DNA of 10,676 nucleotides from Gammaproteobacteria bacterium (lineage in GTDB: Bacteria; Pseudomonadota; Gammaproteobacteria; QOAV01): contig JALXFQ010000433.1 in the NCBI GenBank assembly GCA_027067235.1, positions 1 through 10,676 of the forward strand, in the 5' to 3' direction. The notes beneath the pieces are model-generated. The model ran no database searches. It was not told the origin of the DNA and saw only the letters and a list, made by a program, of their open reading frames with translations. Positions 1 through 7,830 of this stretch are shown here, one piece after another. The first letter of the stretch is position 1. Each line of letters starts with the position of its first letter. The position numbers and the translations under genes were made by a program.

Positions 1-2
1 TG

Positions 3-1385
3 ATCCGCGATATACGGCGCATGGGCAAGCTGGTTTTCTATGAAACCGATGACATTATTTTTGATGCAGATATCCAGCGTGACATTATTGAAAGCTCGCA
101 CCGGCAGATCAGTCGCAAACTGCAAAAACAGGTGCTCGATGGCGCCAGATACTACCGCGCCGCCATGCAGGCCTGTGCTTACGGTATCGCCTCGACGCCG
201 GCGCTGGCGGAACAAATGGAAAAACACCTGGGCGAAGGCCGGGTGCTGGTGCATCCCAACGGACTGGACCGGCTCAGCGAACGGGTCGCCGACAAGCCGC
301 CGGTGGCAGCCAAACGTAGCGAGGTGCGCCTGTTTTACGGCAGCGGCACCCGCACCCATGACGCGGACCTGGCTTTGATTGCGCCGGCCCTGGCCGATGC
401 GATGAAACAGTTTCCCCAGACGCGTCTGGTGCTGGCGGGGCATGTGAGCCTGCCGCAGCCACTGGAGTCATACCAGGACCGGGTCGAGCGTCTGCCGCTG
501 CTGGATGCGGAAAACTATCTCGATGCTCTGCGTTTTGCCGATATCAATCTGGCGCCGCTGGTGGCGGGTGTTTTCGCCGACAGTAAAAGTGAAATCAAGT
601 GGCTGGAAGCGGCTCTGGTTCAGGTGCCAACTGTGGCTTCCAACACACGTTCTTTTCGCGAAGCCATCACGCATGGCAAGACCGGCTTGCTGGCGAGCGG
701 CCTCGACGAGTGGTCCGACAGTCTGGTTTCGCTGGTGCGGGACGAGCCCATGCGGCGACGCATTGGCGAGGCGGCGCGGCAGGCGGCGCTGGTCAAATAC
801 CGCCAGGCCGATCTGGGTAAAGCTCTGGTCAGGAAAATGCGCAAGATAGCGGCCGACGCCGGCGCCCGGGTCGACGAAGCAGGCATCGCCCTGTGTCTGA
901 TCGGCGCAGACGCCGCAAGCCTGAAATCGCTGGATAGCCAGTGGTGGCAGGCTTATGCGCTGTTTCAGCCCGGGCCGGAGGACGTCGTCGGGCATCTGCG
1001 GGAATATCTGCGCTATATCTCGCCGCGCGGAGTACTGATTGCCGGCCTGGTGTCGGACACTGTCGCCGCAGAGTTAAAACAATCGGCTATTCCCTTGCTG
1101 ATCCTGTTGCAGGATGCGGACTGGCTCGCCGGCGGGCAGGTCGATCTCGCCGCATACAGCGAACTGGCGACGCAGGATCCAGTGAAGCTGGCCGCCGCCA
1201 CGCCGAACCTGGATGCGGCGCTGACAGCGCGTCGGCGGCTGGCCGATTTGTCGCGCCACGCCACGGCGGTGGTCTGCATGAACGAGAAACTCGCCGCTGT
1301 GTACCGTGATGCCGGTCTGTCCTGCGACTTGGTGACGGCAAAAAAGCTTGCGTCCATGCTCGAATCCGGCGATAAAGCGCCCTGA
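3..1385 (+). CDS. Glycosyltransferase, GT4-like (partial, 5' end outside window)
   Basis: The frame is open to the left edge, and the codons before the ATG at 21 already read as protein, so the true start lies upstream. The visible part begins within an N-terminal Rossmann-like half (GKLVFYETDDIIFD). Counting from the ATG at 21, residues of about 100-270 resemble the nucleotide-sugar-binding half of GT-B family 4 enzymes: a GSGTRTHDAD segment, a LVLAGH strand, and a KSEIKWLEAALVQVPTVAS segment with the acidic pair typical of the EX7E-type donor site. The last 170 residues or so (about 283-454) are an extra domain that I cannot assign. The likely role is sugar transfer during O-antigen, capsule or exopolysaccharide synthesis at the cytoplasmic face of the membrane. 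The neighbour rmlA, 22 nt downstream on the same strand, fits a polysaccharide operon. Donor, acceptor and linkage cannot be read from the sequence. Confidence 0.75.
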   Translation: MRDIRRMGKLVFYETDDIIFDADIQRDIIESSHRQISRKLQKQVLDGARYYRAAMQACAYGIASTPALAEQMEKHLGEGRVLVHPNGLDRLSERVADKPPVAAKRSEVRLFYGSGTRTHDADLALIAPALADAMKQFPQTRLVLAGHVSLPQPLESYQDRVERLPLLDAENYLDALRFADINLAPLVAGVFADSKSEIKWLEAALVQVPTVASNTRSFREAITHGKTGLLASGLDEWSDSLVSLVRDEPMRRRIGEAARQAALVKYRQADLGKALVRKMRKIAADAGARVDEAGIALCLIGADAASLKSLDSQWWQAYALFQPGPEDVVGHLREYLRYISPRGVLIAGLVSDTVAAELKQSAIPLLILLQDADWLAGGQVDLAAYSELATQDPVKLAAATPNLDAALTARRRLADLSRHATAVVCMNEKLAAVYRDAGLSCDLVTAKKLASMLESGDKAP

Positions 1386-1394
1386 ACGGAAAAC

Positions 1395-1400
1395 GGTGGA
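1395..1400 (+). promoter_or_regulatory. Ribosome binding site that sets the rmlA start
   Basis: GGTGGA lies 7 nt before the ATG at 1408. An in-frame ATG at 1348 would overlap the upstream glycosyltransferase and add about 20 residues with no family match. The 1408 start places the nucleotide-binding glycine motif at the usual distance from the N-terminus. Confidence 0.6.
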
Positions 1401-1407
1401 CGAGCGC

Positions 1408-2289
1408 ATGAAAAACAAAAAAGGCATTATTCTGGCCGGCGGCTCCGGATCCCGGCTGCATCCGGTGACCTATGCGGTATCCAAGCAAATGCTGCCGGTT
1501 TATGACAAGCCGATGATCTATTATTCGCTGGCGACCCTGATGCTGGCGAACATCCGCGACATACTGCTCATCACCACGCCCCATGACCAGGCTCTGTTCA
1601 TCAAACTGCTGGGTGACGGCAGCCAGTGGGGCATGCATTTCGAGTACGCGGCACAGGAGAATCCCAATGGACTGGCCGAAGCTTTCATCATAGGCGCGCC
1701 GTTTATCGGCAATTCCGGCGCGGCGCTGGTGCTGGGGGACAACATTTTCTATGGCCACGGGCTGGCGGATACGCTGAAACACGCCGCAGCCAGAGAACAG
1801 GGCGCTACAGTATTCGCCTATCGCGTCAACGACCCGGAGCGCTACGGCGTGGTGGAGTTCGACGCCGGCGGCCAGGCCATTTCGCTGGAAGAAAAGCCGC
1901 CGGAGCCGAAATCCAGTTATGCAGTAACCGGCCTGTATTTCTACGACAACCAGGTCATTGATATTGCCCGCGATATCCGGCCTTCCCAGCGTGGCGAACT
2001 GGAGATTACCGACGTCAACAAGGCCTATCTGCGGCAAGACCAGCTGCGCGTGGAAAAACTCGGCCGCGGCACCGCCTGGTTCGATACCGGCACACACGAT
2101 TCCCTGCTGGATGCCGGCAACTACATGGAAACCATCGAAAAGCGCCAGGGGCTGAAAGTCTGCTGCCCCGAAGAAATCGCCTACAGCATGGGTTTCATCG
2201 ACGCTACGCAACTGGAAAAACTGGCCCATGCGCTGAGAAAGAACGCATATGGAAAATACCTGAAGGCGGTTCTGTCCAGCGACTATTGA
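1408..2289 (+). CDS. rmlA: Glucose-1-phosphate thymidylyltransferase RmlA
   Basis: RmlA catalyses dTTP + glucose-1-phosphate to dTDP-glucose + PPi, the first committed step towards dTDP-L-rhamnose and related deoxysugars, in the cytoplasm. From the ATG at 1408 the protein is 293 aa, the usual family length. Visible motifs are the N-terminal nucleotide-binding GGSGSRLHPVT (residues 11-21) with the conserved K26 in SKQMLP, the QENPNGLAEAF segment (83-93), the metal-binding GDN with D111, the EKP motif (162-164), and WFDTGTHDSL in the C-terminal half. All are typical of the short RmlA/RffH subfamily. It follows the glycosyltransferase by 22 nt and is probably co-transcribed with it. rmlB, rmlC and rmlD are not in the window; if present they would lie upstream or elsewhere. 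RffH (enterobacterial common antigen) is a paralogue that cannot be excluded from sequence alone. The gene ends convergently, with its stop overlapping the next gene by 7 nt. Confidence 0.95.
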   Translation: MKNKKGIILAGGSGSRLHPVTYAVSKQMLPVYDKPMIYYSLATLMLANIRDILLITTPHDQALFIKLLGDGSQWGMHFEYAAQENPNGLAEAFIIGAPFIGNSGAALVLGDNIFYGHGLADTLKHAAAREQGATVFAYRVNDPERYGVVEFDAGGQAISLEEKPPEPKSSYAVTGLYFYDNQVIDIARDIRPSQRGELEITDVNKAYLRQDQLRVEKLGRGTAWFDTGTHDSLLDAGNYMETIEKRQGLKVCCPEEIAYSMGFIDATQLEKLAHALRKNAYGKYLKAVLSSDY

Positions 2290-4196
2290 ATCCGGTAGAT
2301 GACGATGCGATCCTGCCGCCAAAGCTTCTTGAACCGCAATGGATTGGACTTGACGTAATCCATCAGCGCTACGGAGTAGTACTTACCGGTTTCGAGTATG
2401 TCAGCGCGCCAGTGTCCTGATATGCGTCCGGTCCTGCTCTCATTTCCCGATCGCCGGTTGATAATCAGCAACCGGTTCTTGTAATCGGCAAAGGCATTGC
2501 CATCGTAACTGTCTCTGTTCAGGCGGTAGTCGTGGTTGGAAAAAAACTTGTGGCTGGGCGCATGGTGTCTGGTCAAGGCCGAAACGACATAGGCCGTGAC
2601 GGGGTCTGTTACGATATCTTCCCGCTTTGGCAGGCTGGCAAGAAAATCAGTCAGGTCGGACAAATAGGTTGGGCTATTGTGGGCATCGACTTTTTGCAGG
2701 GTCAGGTATCGGCTGAACAGCCAGGGCTGTTTTGCGGTATTGACCGGCAAAAGCAATACGATCAGCAGGCCAATGCTCGCCAGAGCCAGCAGCTTACGGA
2801 AACCGCCTTGCTGTCTTGTATCGTCCCATGCGCCAAGCATGATGTGCGCCGCGCTAAGATGGATGGGAACAAGATAGGCGAATCGCCACAAGGTGTTGTC
2901 CGAGTAGAAGCGGAGAAACAGGTCGATGAACAGGGGATTGAATACTGTCACCAGCGGGCTGAGCATGCCCATCAGCAGGTATGGCTGGTTCAGAAAACGT
3001 CTGAAATACACCAGAAACAACGCATAGACCGCCAGACCCCAATGGCTCAGAGTCTGGTAAAATTTGTTGGATGGCTGGAGTATGAAATAGCGTTCACTGC
3101 CAAAGGAGGCCACCGGCAGGATATGGGGCAAATAGCCCGATTTGATAGCAAGTTCCTGATGAGCGTAATACCAGCCTGAAACCACGGCAATGAGCCCGAT
3201 CCCGGTAACAATGGCGATCTGGCGCTGACCAACCGCAATCGACCAGGAACCACCGGGGGAAGTACGGCCTGCATTTCCCGCAAAAGAGTAGTAAAGGGCG
3301 AGCAACAGGGCCATCACCGCCATGAACAGCGCTTCCTGCGTATGCACGATGAGCATGGTGAGAAAACAGGCAACAATAGCCAGCAGGCTGGTTGCGCGCA
3401 GCTGTGATCGACGAAACAGGTCGAGCAACAGCACCATCGCGGCAAAATACACCACAAAGTTCAGCATCGAAGGCGCCAGCGCATAATAGCGGATGAAGGA
3501 AAAAACATTGACGCCAAAATGCAGCGCCACAAAAATGCTGGAGAGGGCGGCAAAAGCGATTTTCTGACGTGGACTGTGGCGGTCACCGTCATACAGGTAA
3601 GTGGCAAAGCTGTACACTGCGAACAGGAACAGCGGCACCGTAACCAGATGCAGCCAGCGGCTGGCCCCGCCAGCATCGGAATGACTCAGTAAAAGACCGT
3701 AGGCAACCAGATCATACCAGGTGTGTCTGTTCATGAAGCGAGTTGCCGGGGAGATCTGCGACAGGTCAGAGGCTGTCAGCCAGTCATGGGTAGAAAGCTG
3801 TATGTATTTCAGATGGGCGAACGCGTCTGAAGGTATTTCCAGGTAAGGCCCGGCGACTGACAGATAGACAAACAGAACAGACGCCAGCGATAAAATGACG
3901 CTGACCTGGAAGCGCTGGCGGGCAATTGCCTGGAAGGCATTCAGGCTGGCTCCCGGTTTGCGCAGGTAGCCTTTGATCAGCGCCAGCAAAATCAGGAGAC
4001 CTGCGCCGCCAAGGTAAACTGTATTGAATACTGTTACAGGCCATTGCCCTGTGCCGGCCAGAGCAAACAGCAACACGAAATAGCACAGGGACAGCCCTAC
4101 GGCGTGCAGGAAACGCGGCCCCGGAAGCCGCAGCAGTGTGGCCAGAGCCAGGCCGGGCAGGACCAGCTGGGCGAGCAGGAGCAGGGCGGCGGTCAT
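2283..4196 (-). CDS. Polytopic membrane protein, putative GT-C glycosyltransferase
   Basis: This 637-aa protein is dominated by hydrophobic segments from the N-terminus (residues 1-24, about 30-48, 53-75, 95-116 and many more) to about residue 480. I estimate ten or more membrane helices. A hydrophilic C-terminal part of about 150 residues follows and ends in a short beta-rich tail (RIVIYRIQ). After the fourth helix, IPSDAFAHLK (121-130) places an acidic residue (D124) and a histidine (H128) in the first large periplasmic loop. This is where GT-C enzymes that use polyprenyl-phosphate sugars carry their catalytic acidic residue. That position and the overall layout are the only basis for the call; I recognise no specific family. 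It starts 33 nt after efp on the same strand, so it is probably read from the efp promoter. With the glycosyltransferase and rmlA opposite, it may act in surface glycan assembly. An O-antigen polymerase or ligase-like protein is an alternative. Confidence 0.6.
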   Translation of the reverse strand: MTAALLLLAQLVLPGLALATLLRLPGPRFLHAVGLSLCYFVLLFALAGTGQWPVTVFNTVYLGGAGLLILLALIKGYLRKPGASLNAFQAIARQRFQVSVILSLASVLFVYLSVAGPYLEIPSDAFAHLKYIQLSTHDWLTASDLSQISPATRFMNRHTWYDLVAYGLLLSHSDAGGASRWLHLVTVPLFLFAVYSFATYLYDGDRHSPRQKIAFAALSSIFVALHFGVNVFSFIRYYALAPSMLNFVVYFAAMVLLLDLFRRSQLRATSLLAIVACFLTMLIVHTQEALFMAVMALLLALYYSFAGNAGRTSPGGSWSIAVGQRQIAIVTGIGLIAVVSGWYYAHQELAIKSGYLPHILPVASFGSERYFILQPSNKFYQTLSHWGLAVYALFLVYFRRFLNQPYLLMGMLSPLVTVFNPLFIDLFLRFYSDNTLWRFAYLVPIHLSAAHIMLGAWDDTRQQGGFRKLLALASIGLLIVLLLPVNTAKQPWLFSRYLTLQKVDAHNSPTYLSDLTDFLASLPKREDIVTDPVTAYVVSALTRHHAPSHKFFSNHDYRLNRDSYDGNAFADYKNRLLIINRRSGNESRTGRISGHWRADILETGKYYSVALMDYVKSNPLRFKKLWRQDRIVIYRIQ

Positions 4197-4229
4197 GCTA
4201 CATTCGCTGAACGCCGGTTCATGCCGACG

Positions 4230-4796
4230 TCAATCCTTGGCCCGCTCCACATATTCGCCGGTCTGGGTATTGACCTTGATGCGGTCGCCGGCGTTGATGA
4301 ACTGCGGCACGGTGACCACCAGGCCGGTTTCCAGCTTGGCCGGCTTGCCGGAGCTGGTGGCGGTCTGGCCCTTGATGGAAGTTTCGGTATCCACGATTTC
4401 CAGAATAACGTTGGCGGGGAATTCGATGCCGATGGGCTGGTCGTTGTGGAAATTGACCTGCACTTCGATATTGGGAATCAGAAAGCCGGCCTGGTCTTCC
4501 AGATCCTTACCCGGAATGGTCAGTTGCTCGTAGTTTTCCATGTCCATGAAGACAAAATCCTCGCCATCGGCGTAGAGATATTGCATCTGGCGTGGTTCGA
4601 CATGGGCTTTTTCCACCTTGTCTTCCGAACGGAAACGCTCGTTGAGTTTGGTGCCTTCGGCGATTTCCTTCATTTCCACCTGCATGAAAGCGCCGCCCTT
4701 GCCGGGTTTGACGTGCTGTGTTTTCAGGACGCGCCAGAGTTTGCCGTTGTATTCGATCAGGTTGCCGACGCGGATGTCAAAAGCGGACATTTTCAT
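4230..4796 (-). CDS. efp: Translation elongation factor P
   Basis: EF-P binds the ribosome between the P and E sites and relieves stalling at polyproline stretches. The 188-aa length is standard for the three-domain protein. The N-terminal KOW-like domain carries the loop VKPGKGGAF, whose K33 is the lysine that EpmA beta-lysylates in E. coli (K34 there). The central OB fold and the C-terminal domain (KGQTATSSGKPAKLETGLVV, then GDRIKVNTQTGEYVERAKD) are intact. There are two possible ATGs, at 4796 and 4790. The first is preferred because a weak purine-rich stretch (GAAGAGA) lies about 9 nt upstream. The body sequence (MQVEMKEIAEGTKLNERFRS) looks to me more like the alphaproteobacterial branch than the E. 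coli one, judged from memory. It is divergent from uvrC and has its own promoter at 4834-4862. No epmA or epmB is in the window. Confidence 0.96.
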   Translation of the reverse strand: MKMSAFDIRVGNLIEYNGKLWRVLKTQHVKPGKGGAFMQVEMKEIAEGTKLNERFRSEDKVEKAHVEPRQMQYLYADGEDFVFMDMENYEQLTIPGKDLEDQAGFLIPNIEVQVNFHNDQPIGIEFPANVILEIVDTETSIKGQTATSSGKPAKLETGLVVTVPQFINAGDRIKVNTQTGEYVERAKD

Positions 4797-4833
4797 GGGC
4801 TGGTCTCTTCACTTCCAGTTATTAAGGTGGCAG

Positions 4834-4862
4834 ATTCTAGGGCCAGCCGCCTTCGAGGTAAA
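4834..4862 (-). promoter_or_regulatory. Sigma70-type promoter for efp
   Basis: On the minus strand, a -35 box TTTACC (plus-strand 4857-4862, 4 of 6 to consensus) is separated by 17 bp from a -10 box TAGAAT (4834-4839, 5 of 6). Transcription would start near 4827, giving a leader of about 30 nt before the efp ATG. The boxes lie within the 78-bp divergent gap, just upstream of the uvrC start, so transcription into uvrC crosses this element. Confidence 0.6.
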
Positions 4863-4874
4863 ACAATTTCTGCC

Positions 4875-6680
4875 GTGCCGTTTGATGCCCATCAGTTCCT
4901 GAACACCGTATCGCGTTCCCCCGGCGTCTACCAGATGAAAAATGACGCCGGCGAAACTCTTTATGTGGGCAAGGCGAAAAATCTGCGTAACCGTTTGCAG
5001 AGCTATTTCCGGCAGTCCGGCATGGCTCCGAAAACCGCCGCCATGATGCGCCATGTGGCGGCTATCGAAACCACGGTGACGCATACGGAAAACGAGGCGC
5101 TGCTACTGGAATCGAACCTGATCAAGAGCCTCAGACCGAAATACAACATACTGTTGCGGGACGACAAATCCTACCCGTACATATGGCTTACCAGCGGAGA
5201 ATTTCCGCGTTTTGTCTTATATCGCGGCGCTAGAAAGAAAAATGGCCGCTATTTCGGTCCGTTTCCCAGCGCCGGCGCCGCCCATGAATTCCTCAATCAC
5301 GTCATCAAGGTGTTCAGCCTGCGCCAATGCGAAGACAGCTATTTCAAACACCGTTCGCGGCCCTGCCTGCAATACCAGATCAAACGCTGCAGCGCGCCCT
5401 GCGTCGGCCTGATCGAACGTGAGCGATATCTCGAGGACGTGCGCCAGGCCGAGCAGTTTCTCGAAGGCAAGAGTCATGCGCTGATCAATGACCTGGTAAA
5501 AAAAATGGAACAGGCTTCCGCCGGGCTGGCGTTTGAAAAAGCCGCGGTATTGCGCGACCGCATCGCCCGCCTGCGGCGGGTACAGGAAAAACAGTACATC
5601 GAATCAGCGCGCGGCAATATGGACGTGATCGCCGTGGCCATGGAAGAGCAGAAAGCCTGCGTGCACCTGACATCGTTCCGCCAGGGGCGGAATTTCGGCA
5701 GCCGCAGCTGGTTTCCCCGGCTGGATCTGGCCCAGTCTCCAGCGCAGCTCATGGCGGCCTTTCTGAAACAGCACTATCTGCAACATCCACCGCCGCGCGA
5801 AGTGCTGGTCAGCGTCGAGCCGGAAGACCGCGCACTGATTGAAACCATGCTGGCCGAAATCGCCGGTCATGCCGTGCGCATTAAACATCGTGTCAAATCC
5901 GACCGGGCCCACTGGTTGCGCATGGCCGCAACCAACGCCAGAGACGCCCTGCGTCTGCAGCTCGCCAGTCAGGAAGCACTGGACCATCGTTACCATGCGC
6001 TGCAGGCGGCGCTGGAACTGGACGCACCGCCGGAACGCATCGAATGCTTCGACATCAGTCATACCCGGGGCGAGGAAACGGTTGCCTCCTGCGTCGTGTT
6101 CGACCGCAACGGCGCGAGGAAATCGGATTACCGGCGCTTCCGCATCCGCGGCGTCCAGGCCGGCGACGACTATGCCGCCATGCAGCAGGTGCTGGAGCGT
6201 CGCCTCAAGCGGGTGGAATCGGGCGAGCTGAACATTCCCGACCTGCTGCTGATCGACGGAGGCAGGGGCCAGGTCGCGGCGGTCGCCGAAATCGTCAACG
6301 CCTTGGACGTGCCGCTGACTCGTATTGTCGGCATTTCCAAGGGCCCGGAGCGCAGGGCCGGGATGGAAAAACTGGTGCTGCCTGATCGTTCCGAGCCTGT
6401 TATATTGGGCCCCGATTCACCGGCCCTGTTACTGTTGATGCAGGTAAGGGACGAGGCGCATCGTTTCGCCATTACCGGACACCGCCAGGCGCGCGCCAGA
6501 AAGCGTTCGACCTCGCCACTGGAAGGCATTGCTGGTATTGGCCCGAAAAAACGCCAGTTGCTGCTGAAAAGCTTTGGCGGGTTGCAGGAAGTGAAAAGAG
6601 CGGGCATTGACGACCTCGCCAGCGTGCCCGGCATCAACCGCAAACTGGCGCAAAAGATTTATGACGAACTGCATGGGTAA
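4875..6680 (+). CDS. uvrC: Excinuclease ABC subunit C
   Basis: UvrC makes both incisions in UvrABC nucleotide excision repair. With the GTG start at 4875 it is 601 aa (E. coli 610). The domains read in order. GIY-YIG nuclease: PGVY at 16-19, Y30, R40, E79 and N91 in the positions of the known catalytic set. Four cysteines, C152, C164, C172 and C176, have the same 12/8/4 spacing as the E. coli [4Fe-4S] ligands. A UVR (UvrB-binding) helix pair is at about 201-236. The RNase H-like 5' nuclease has D393 in CFDISH. A tandem helix-hairpin-helix is at about 549-601. The open frame continues far upstream to 4044, but that part is antisense to efp and is not UvrC-like. GTG 4875 gives the normal N-terminus, with GAGG 16 nt upstream, which is rather far. 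An in-frame GTG at 4827 is an alternative. pgsA follows after 9 nt. Confidence 0.97.
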   Translation: MPFDAHQFLNTVSRSPGVYQMKNDAGETLYVGKAKNLRNRLQSYFRQSGMAPKTAAMMRHVAAIETTVTHTENEALLLESNLIKSLRPKYNILLRDDKSYPYIWLTSGEFPRFVLYRGARKKNGRYFGPFPSAGAAHEFLNHVIKVFSLRQCEDSYFKHRSRPCLQYQIKRCSAPCVGLIERERYLEDVRQAEQFLEGKSHALINDLVKKMEQASAGLAFEKAAVLRDRIARLRRVQEKQYIESARGNMDVIAVAMEEQKACVHLTSFRQGRNFGSRSWFPRLDLAQSPAQLMAAFLKQHYLQHPPPREVLVSVEPEDRALIETMLAEIAGHAVRIKHRVKSDRAHWLRMAATNARDALRLQLASQEALDHRYHALQAALELDAPPERIECFDISHTRGEETVASCVVFDRNGARKSDYRRFRIRGVQAGDDYAAMQQVLERRLKRVESGELNIPDLLLIDGGRGQVAAVAEIVNALDVPLTRIVGISKGPERRAGMEKLVLPDRSEPVILGPDSPALLLLMQVRDEAHRFAITGHRQARARKRSTSPLEGIAGIGPKKRQLLLKSFGGLQEVKRAGIDDLASVPGINRKLAQKIYDELHG

Positions 6681-6689
6681 AACAATAAC

Positions 6690-7262
6690 ATGAAAGGACT
6701 GCCTAACCAGTTGACCATACTCCGGATTTTCATCATTCCGGTTTTCGTTCTGGCCTATTACATTCCCTGGGAGTTCCGCCCCTGGCTTACCGCCGGCCTG
6801 TTTCTGGCGGCCGCCATTACCGACGCGCTGGACGGCTATCTGGCGAGAAAATGGCAGCAAACCTCGGCCTTCGGCGCATTTCTCGACCCGGTGGCGGACA
6901 AGCTGGTGGTGGCGACCGCACTGGTGCTGCTGGTGGCCAACCCGGCGGTGCAGGCAAAAGTCTGGGCGGTGCCGCTGCTGACCATTACTGTCGCGGTGAT
7001 CGTCGGCCGCGAAATCGTCGTTTCCGCCTTGCGCGAATGGATGGCGGAAGCCGGCAACCGGGCAACGGTGGCGGTTTCCTGGATCGGCAAGTTCAAGACC
7101 GTGGCGCAGATGACCGCCATCACCCTGTTGCTGTTCACTGACCAGAGCGGCGGCTGGCTGTTTCAACTGGGCGAAGCGCTGCTCTATGTGGCGGGCTTGC
7201 TGACCCTCTGGTCCATGCTCAAATACCTGAAAGCAGCCTGGCCGGACCTGATGAAAAAATAA
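6690..7262 (+). CDS. pgsA: CDP-diacylglycerol-glycerol-3-phosphate 3-phosphatidyltransferase
   Basis: PgsA transfers a phosphatidyl group from CDP-diacylglycerol to sn-glycerol-3-phosphate, making phosphatidylglycerophosphate, the precursor of phosphatidylglycerol and cardiolipin, in the inner membrane. The 190-aa length fits the family (E. coli 182). The complete CDP-alcohol phosphotransferase signature is present: D45, D48-G49, A52-R53, then G62, D66 and D70 with spacing DGx2ARx8Gx3Dx3D, and DPVADK follows. The N-terminus (NQLTILRIFIIPVFVL) is the usual first segment, and several hydrophobic helices follow. It begins 9 nt after the uvrC stop, with no clear Shine-Dalgarno in the gap, so translational coupling with uvrC is likely. 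The uvrC-pgsA pair is a conserved proteobacterial arrangement. Confidence 0.96.
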   Translation: MKGLPNQLTILRIFIIPVFVLAYYIPWEFRPWLTAGLFLAAAITDALDGYLARKWQQTSAFGAFLDPVADKLVVATALVLLVANPAVQAKVWAVPLLTITVAVIVGREIVVSALREWMAEAGNRATVAVSWIGKFKTVAQMTAITLLLFTDQSGGWLFQLGEALLYVAGLLTLWSMLKYLKAAWPDLMKK

Positions 7263-7282
7263 CGCCCGGCGGTTGATTGCGC

Positions 7283-7310
7283 TTGACAGTGGGGTGGCGG
7301 TGCATACAAT
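7283..7310 (+). promoter_or_regulatory. Strong sigma70 promoter for the tRNA genes
   Basis: A perfect -35 TTGACA (7283-7288) and a -10 TACAAT (7305-7310, 5 of 6) are separated by 16 bp, with a C-rich discriminator (ACCTGCTCCT) after it. The tRNA-Gly starts at 7326, so the 5' leader is about 9 nt. It lies 20 bp after the pgsA stop and makes tRNA expression independent of uvrC-pgsA. Confidence 0.85.
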
Positions 7311-7325
7311 ACCTGCTCCTCGAAA

Positions 7326-7401
<76 letters not shown>

Positions 7402-7410
7402 GACATGATA

Positions 7411-7439
7411 AAAGGGGAAAGCCTCGCTTTCCCCTTTTT
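7411..7439 (+). terminator. Intrinsic terminator-like hairpin between the two tRNAs
   Basis: A 12-bp perfect stem (7411-7422 with 7426-7437) encloses a 3-nt loop CTC. The stem core is GGGGAAAGC/GCTTTCCCC and it ends in a T tract (7435-7439). The A tract on the left means it could also act on the minus strand. It would stop or attenuate transcription after tRNA-Gly. Confidence 0.75.
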
Positions 7440-7454
7440 GTTCTCTGGCAGTAC

Positions 7455-7475
7455 GGGCGCAACGCCCTGTTTTTA
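7455..7475 (+). terminator. Second, weaker terminator-like hairpin
   Basis: GGGCG (7455-7459) pairs with CGCCC (7463-7467) across the loop CAA, followed by TGTTTTTA. The stem is only 5 bp but pure G-C. It lies 9 nt before tRNA-Cys. It may act as a back-up terminator or as a processing structure; I cannot tell which. Confidence 0.4.
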
Positions 7476-7483
7476 TGTGATCA

Positions 7484-7557
7484 GGCTGGATGGCAGAGTG
7501 GCTATGCAGCGGCCTGCAAAGCCGTGTACGCCGGTTCGACTCCGGCTCCAGCCTCCA
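7484..7557 (+). tRNA. tRNA-Cys (GCA anticodon)
   Basis: The 74-nt cloverleaf includes CCA. The acceptor GGCTGGA pairs with TCCAGCC, then discriminator T and CCA (7555-7557). The anticodon stem GCGGC/GCCGT encloses CTGCAAA with anticodon GCA at 7516-7518. The T-arm GCCGG-TTCGACT-CCGGC is perfect. It is the cysT counterpart of the E. coli glyW-cysT-leuZ cluster. No tRNA-Leu follows in the window; the T repeat begins directly after it. No promoter of its own is evident, so it is presumably fed by read-through from 7283. Confidence 0.96.
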
Positions 7558-7598
7558 TCTCGGGATATTCAGGACTCTTGTTATCGAGGCTCCTGCGC

Positions 7599-7830
7599 AT
7601 GCAACCCCGTCTCGCCAATCAAGATATCCGCGATATTTGCATCCACGGAGAAATCAACTCCGAGATTCCTGCGCATGTTGGCTGAGTGGTTGATTTGTCT
7701 CTATTGGATGCCATGCAACCCAGTCTCATTGTCGGAAACATCCGCATTTTGCATCGCCAGCGTACCGAACTCCGAGATTCCTGCGCATGTCAGTTCAGTG
7801 GTTGATTTGCCTCCATTGGATGCGCAGCCC
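7599..7830. repeat. Two shortened, diverged T units
   Basis: The first copy (7599-7710) and second (7711-7830) lack the segment from GGTTGCATCC to the stretch before ATGCAACC that full units have: at 7706-7713 the text runs from GGATGC almost directly into CATGCAACC. Both keep the ATGCAA/TTGCAT pair (7599-7604 with 7637-7642; 7713-7718 with 7749-7754) and the TGCGCATG block. The second carries the alternative variable segment also seen at 8495-8653. They look like the oldest, decaying edge of the tandem array. Confidence 0.7.

Noticed and set aside
1087..2322. Minus-strand open frame of 411 codons opposite rmlA
   Set aside because: RmlA on the plus strand is unmistakable by motifs and length; the antisense frame is a by-product of its codon use.
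4044..4874. N-terminal extension of uvrC back to an ATG at 4044
   Set aside because: This stretch is antisense to efp and to the start of the membrane-protein gene, and has no UvrC similarity. UvrC starts at GTG 4875 or possibly GTG 4827.
7599..7611. ATGCAACCCCGTC shares AACCCCGT with the CRISPR repeat, a possible anti-repeat or tracr remnant
   Set aside because: Only 8 nt match, in the same orientation as the repeats, and it belongs to the conserved ATGCAACCC block of T. It is probably chance.
7677..7700. GGCTGAGTGGTTGA looked like the D-arm of a tRNA-Ser or tRNA-Leu
   Set aside because: No acceptor stem, anticodon arm or T-arm can be folded around it, and other T units have TCAGTTCAGTGGTTGA at the same place.
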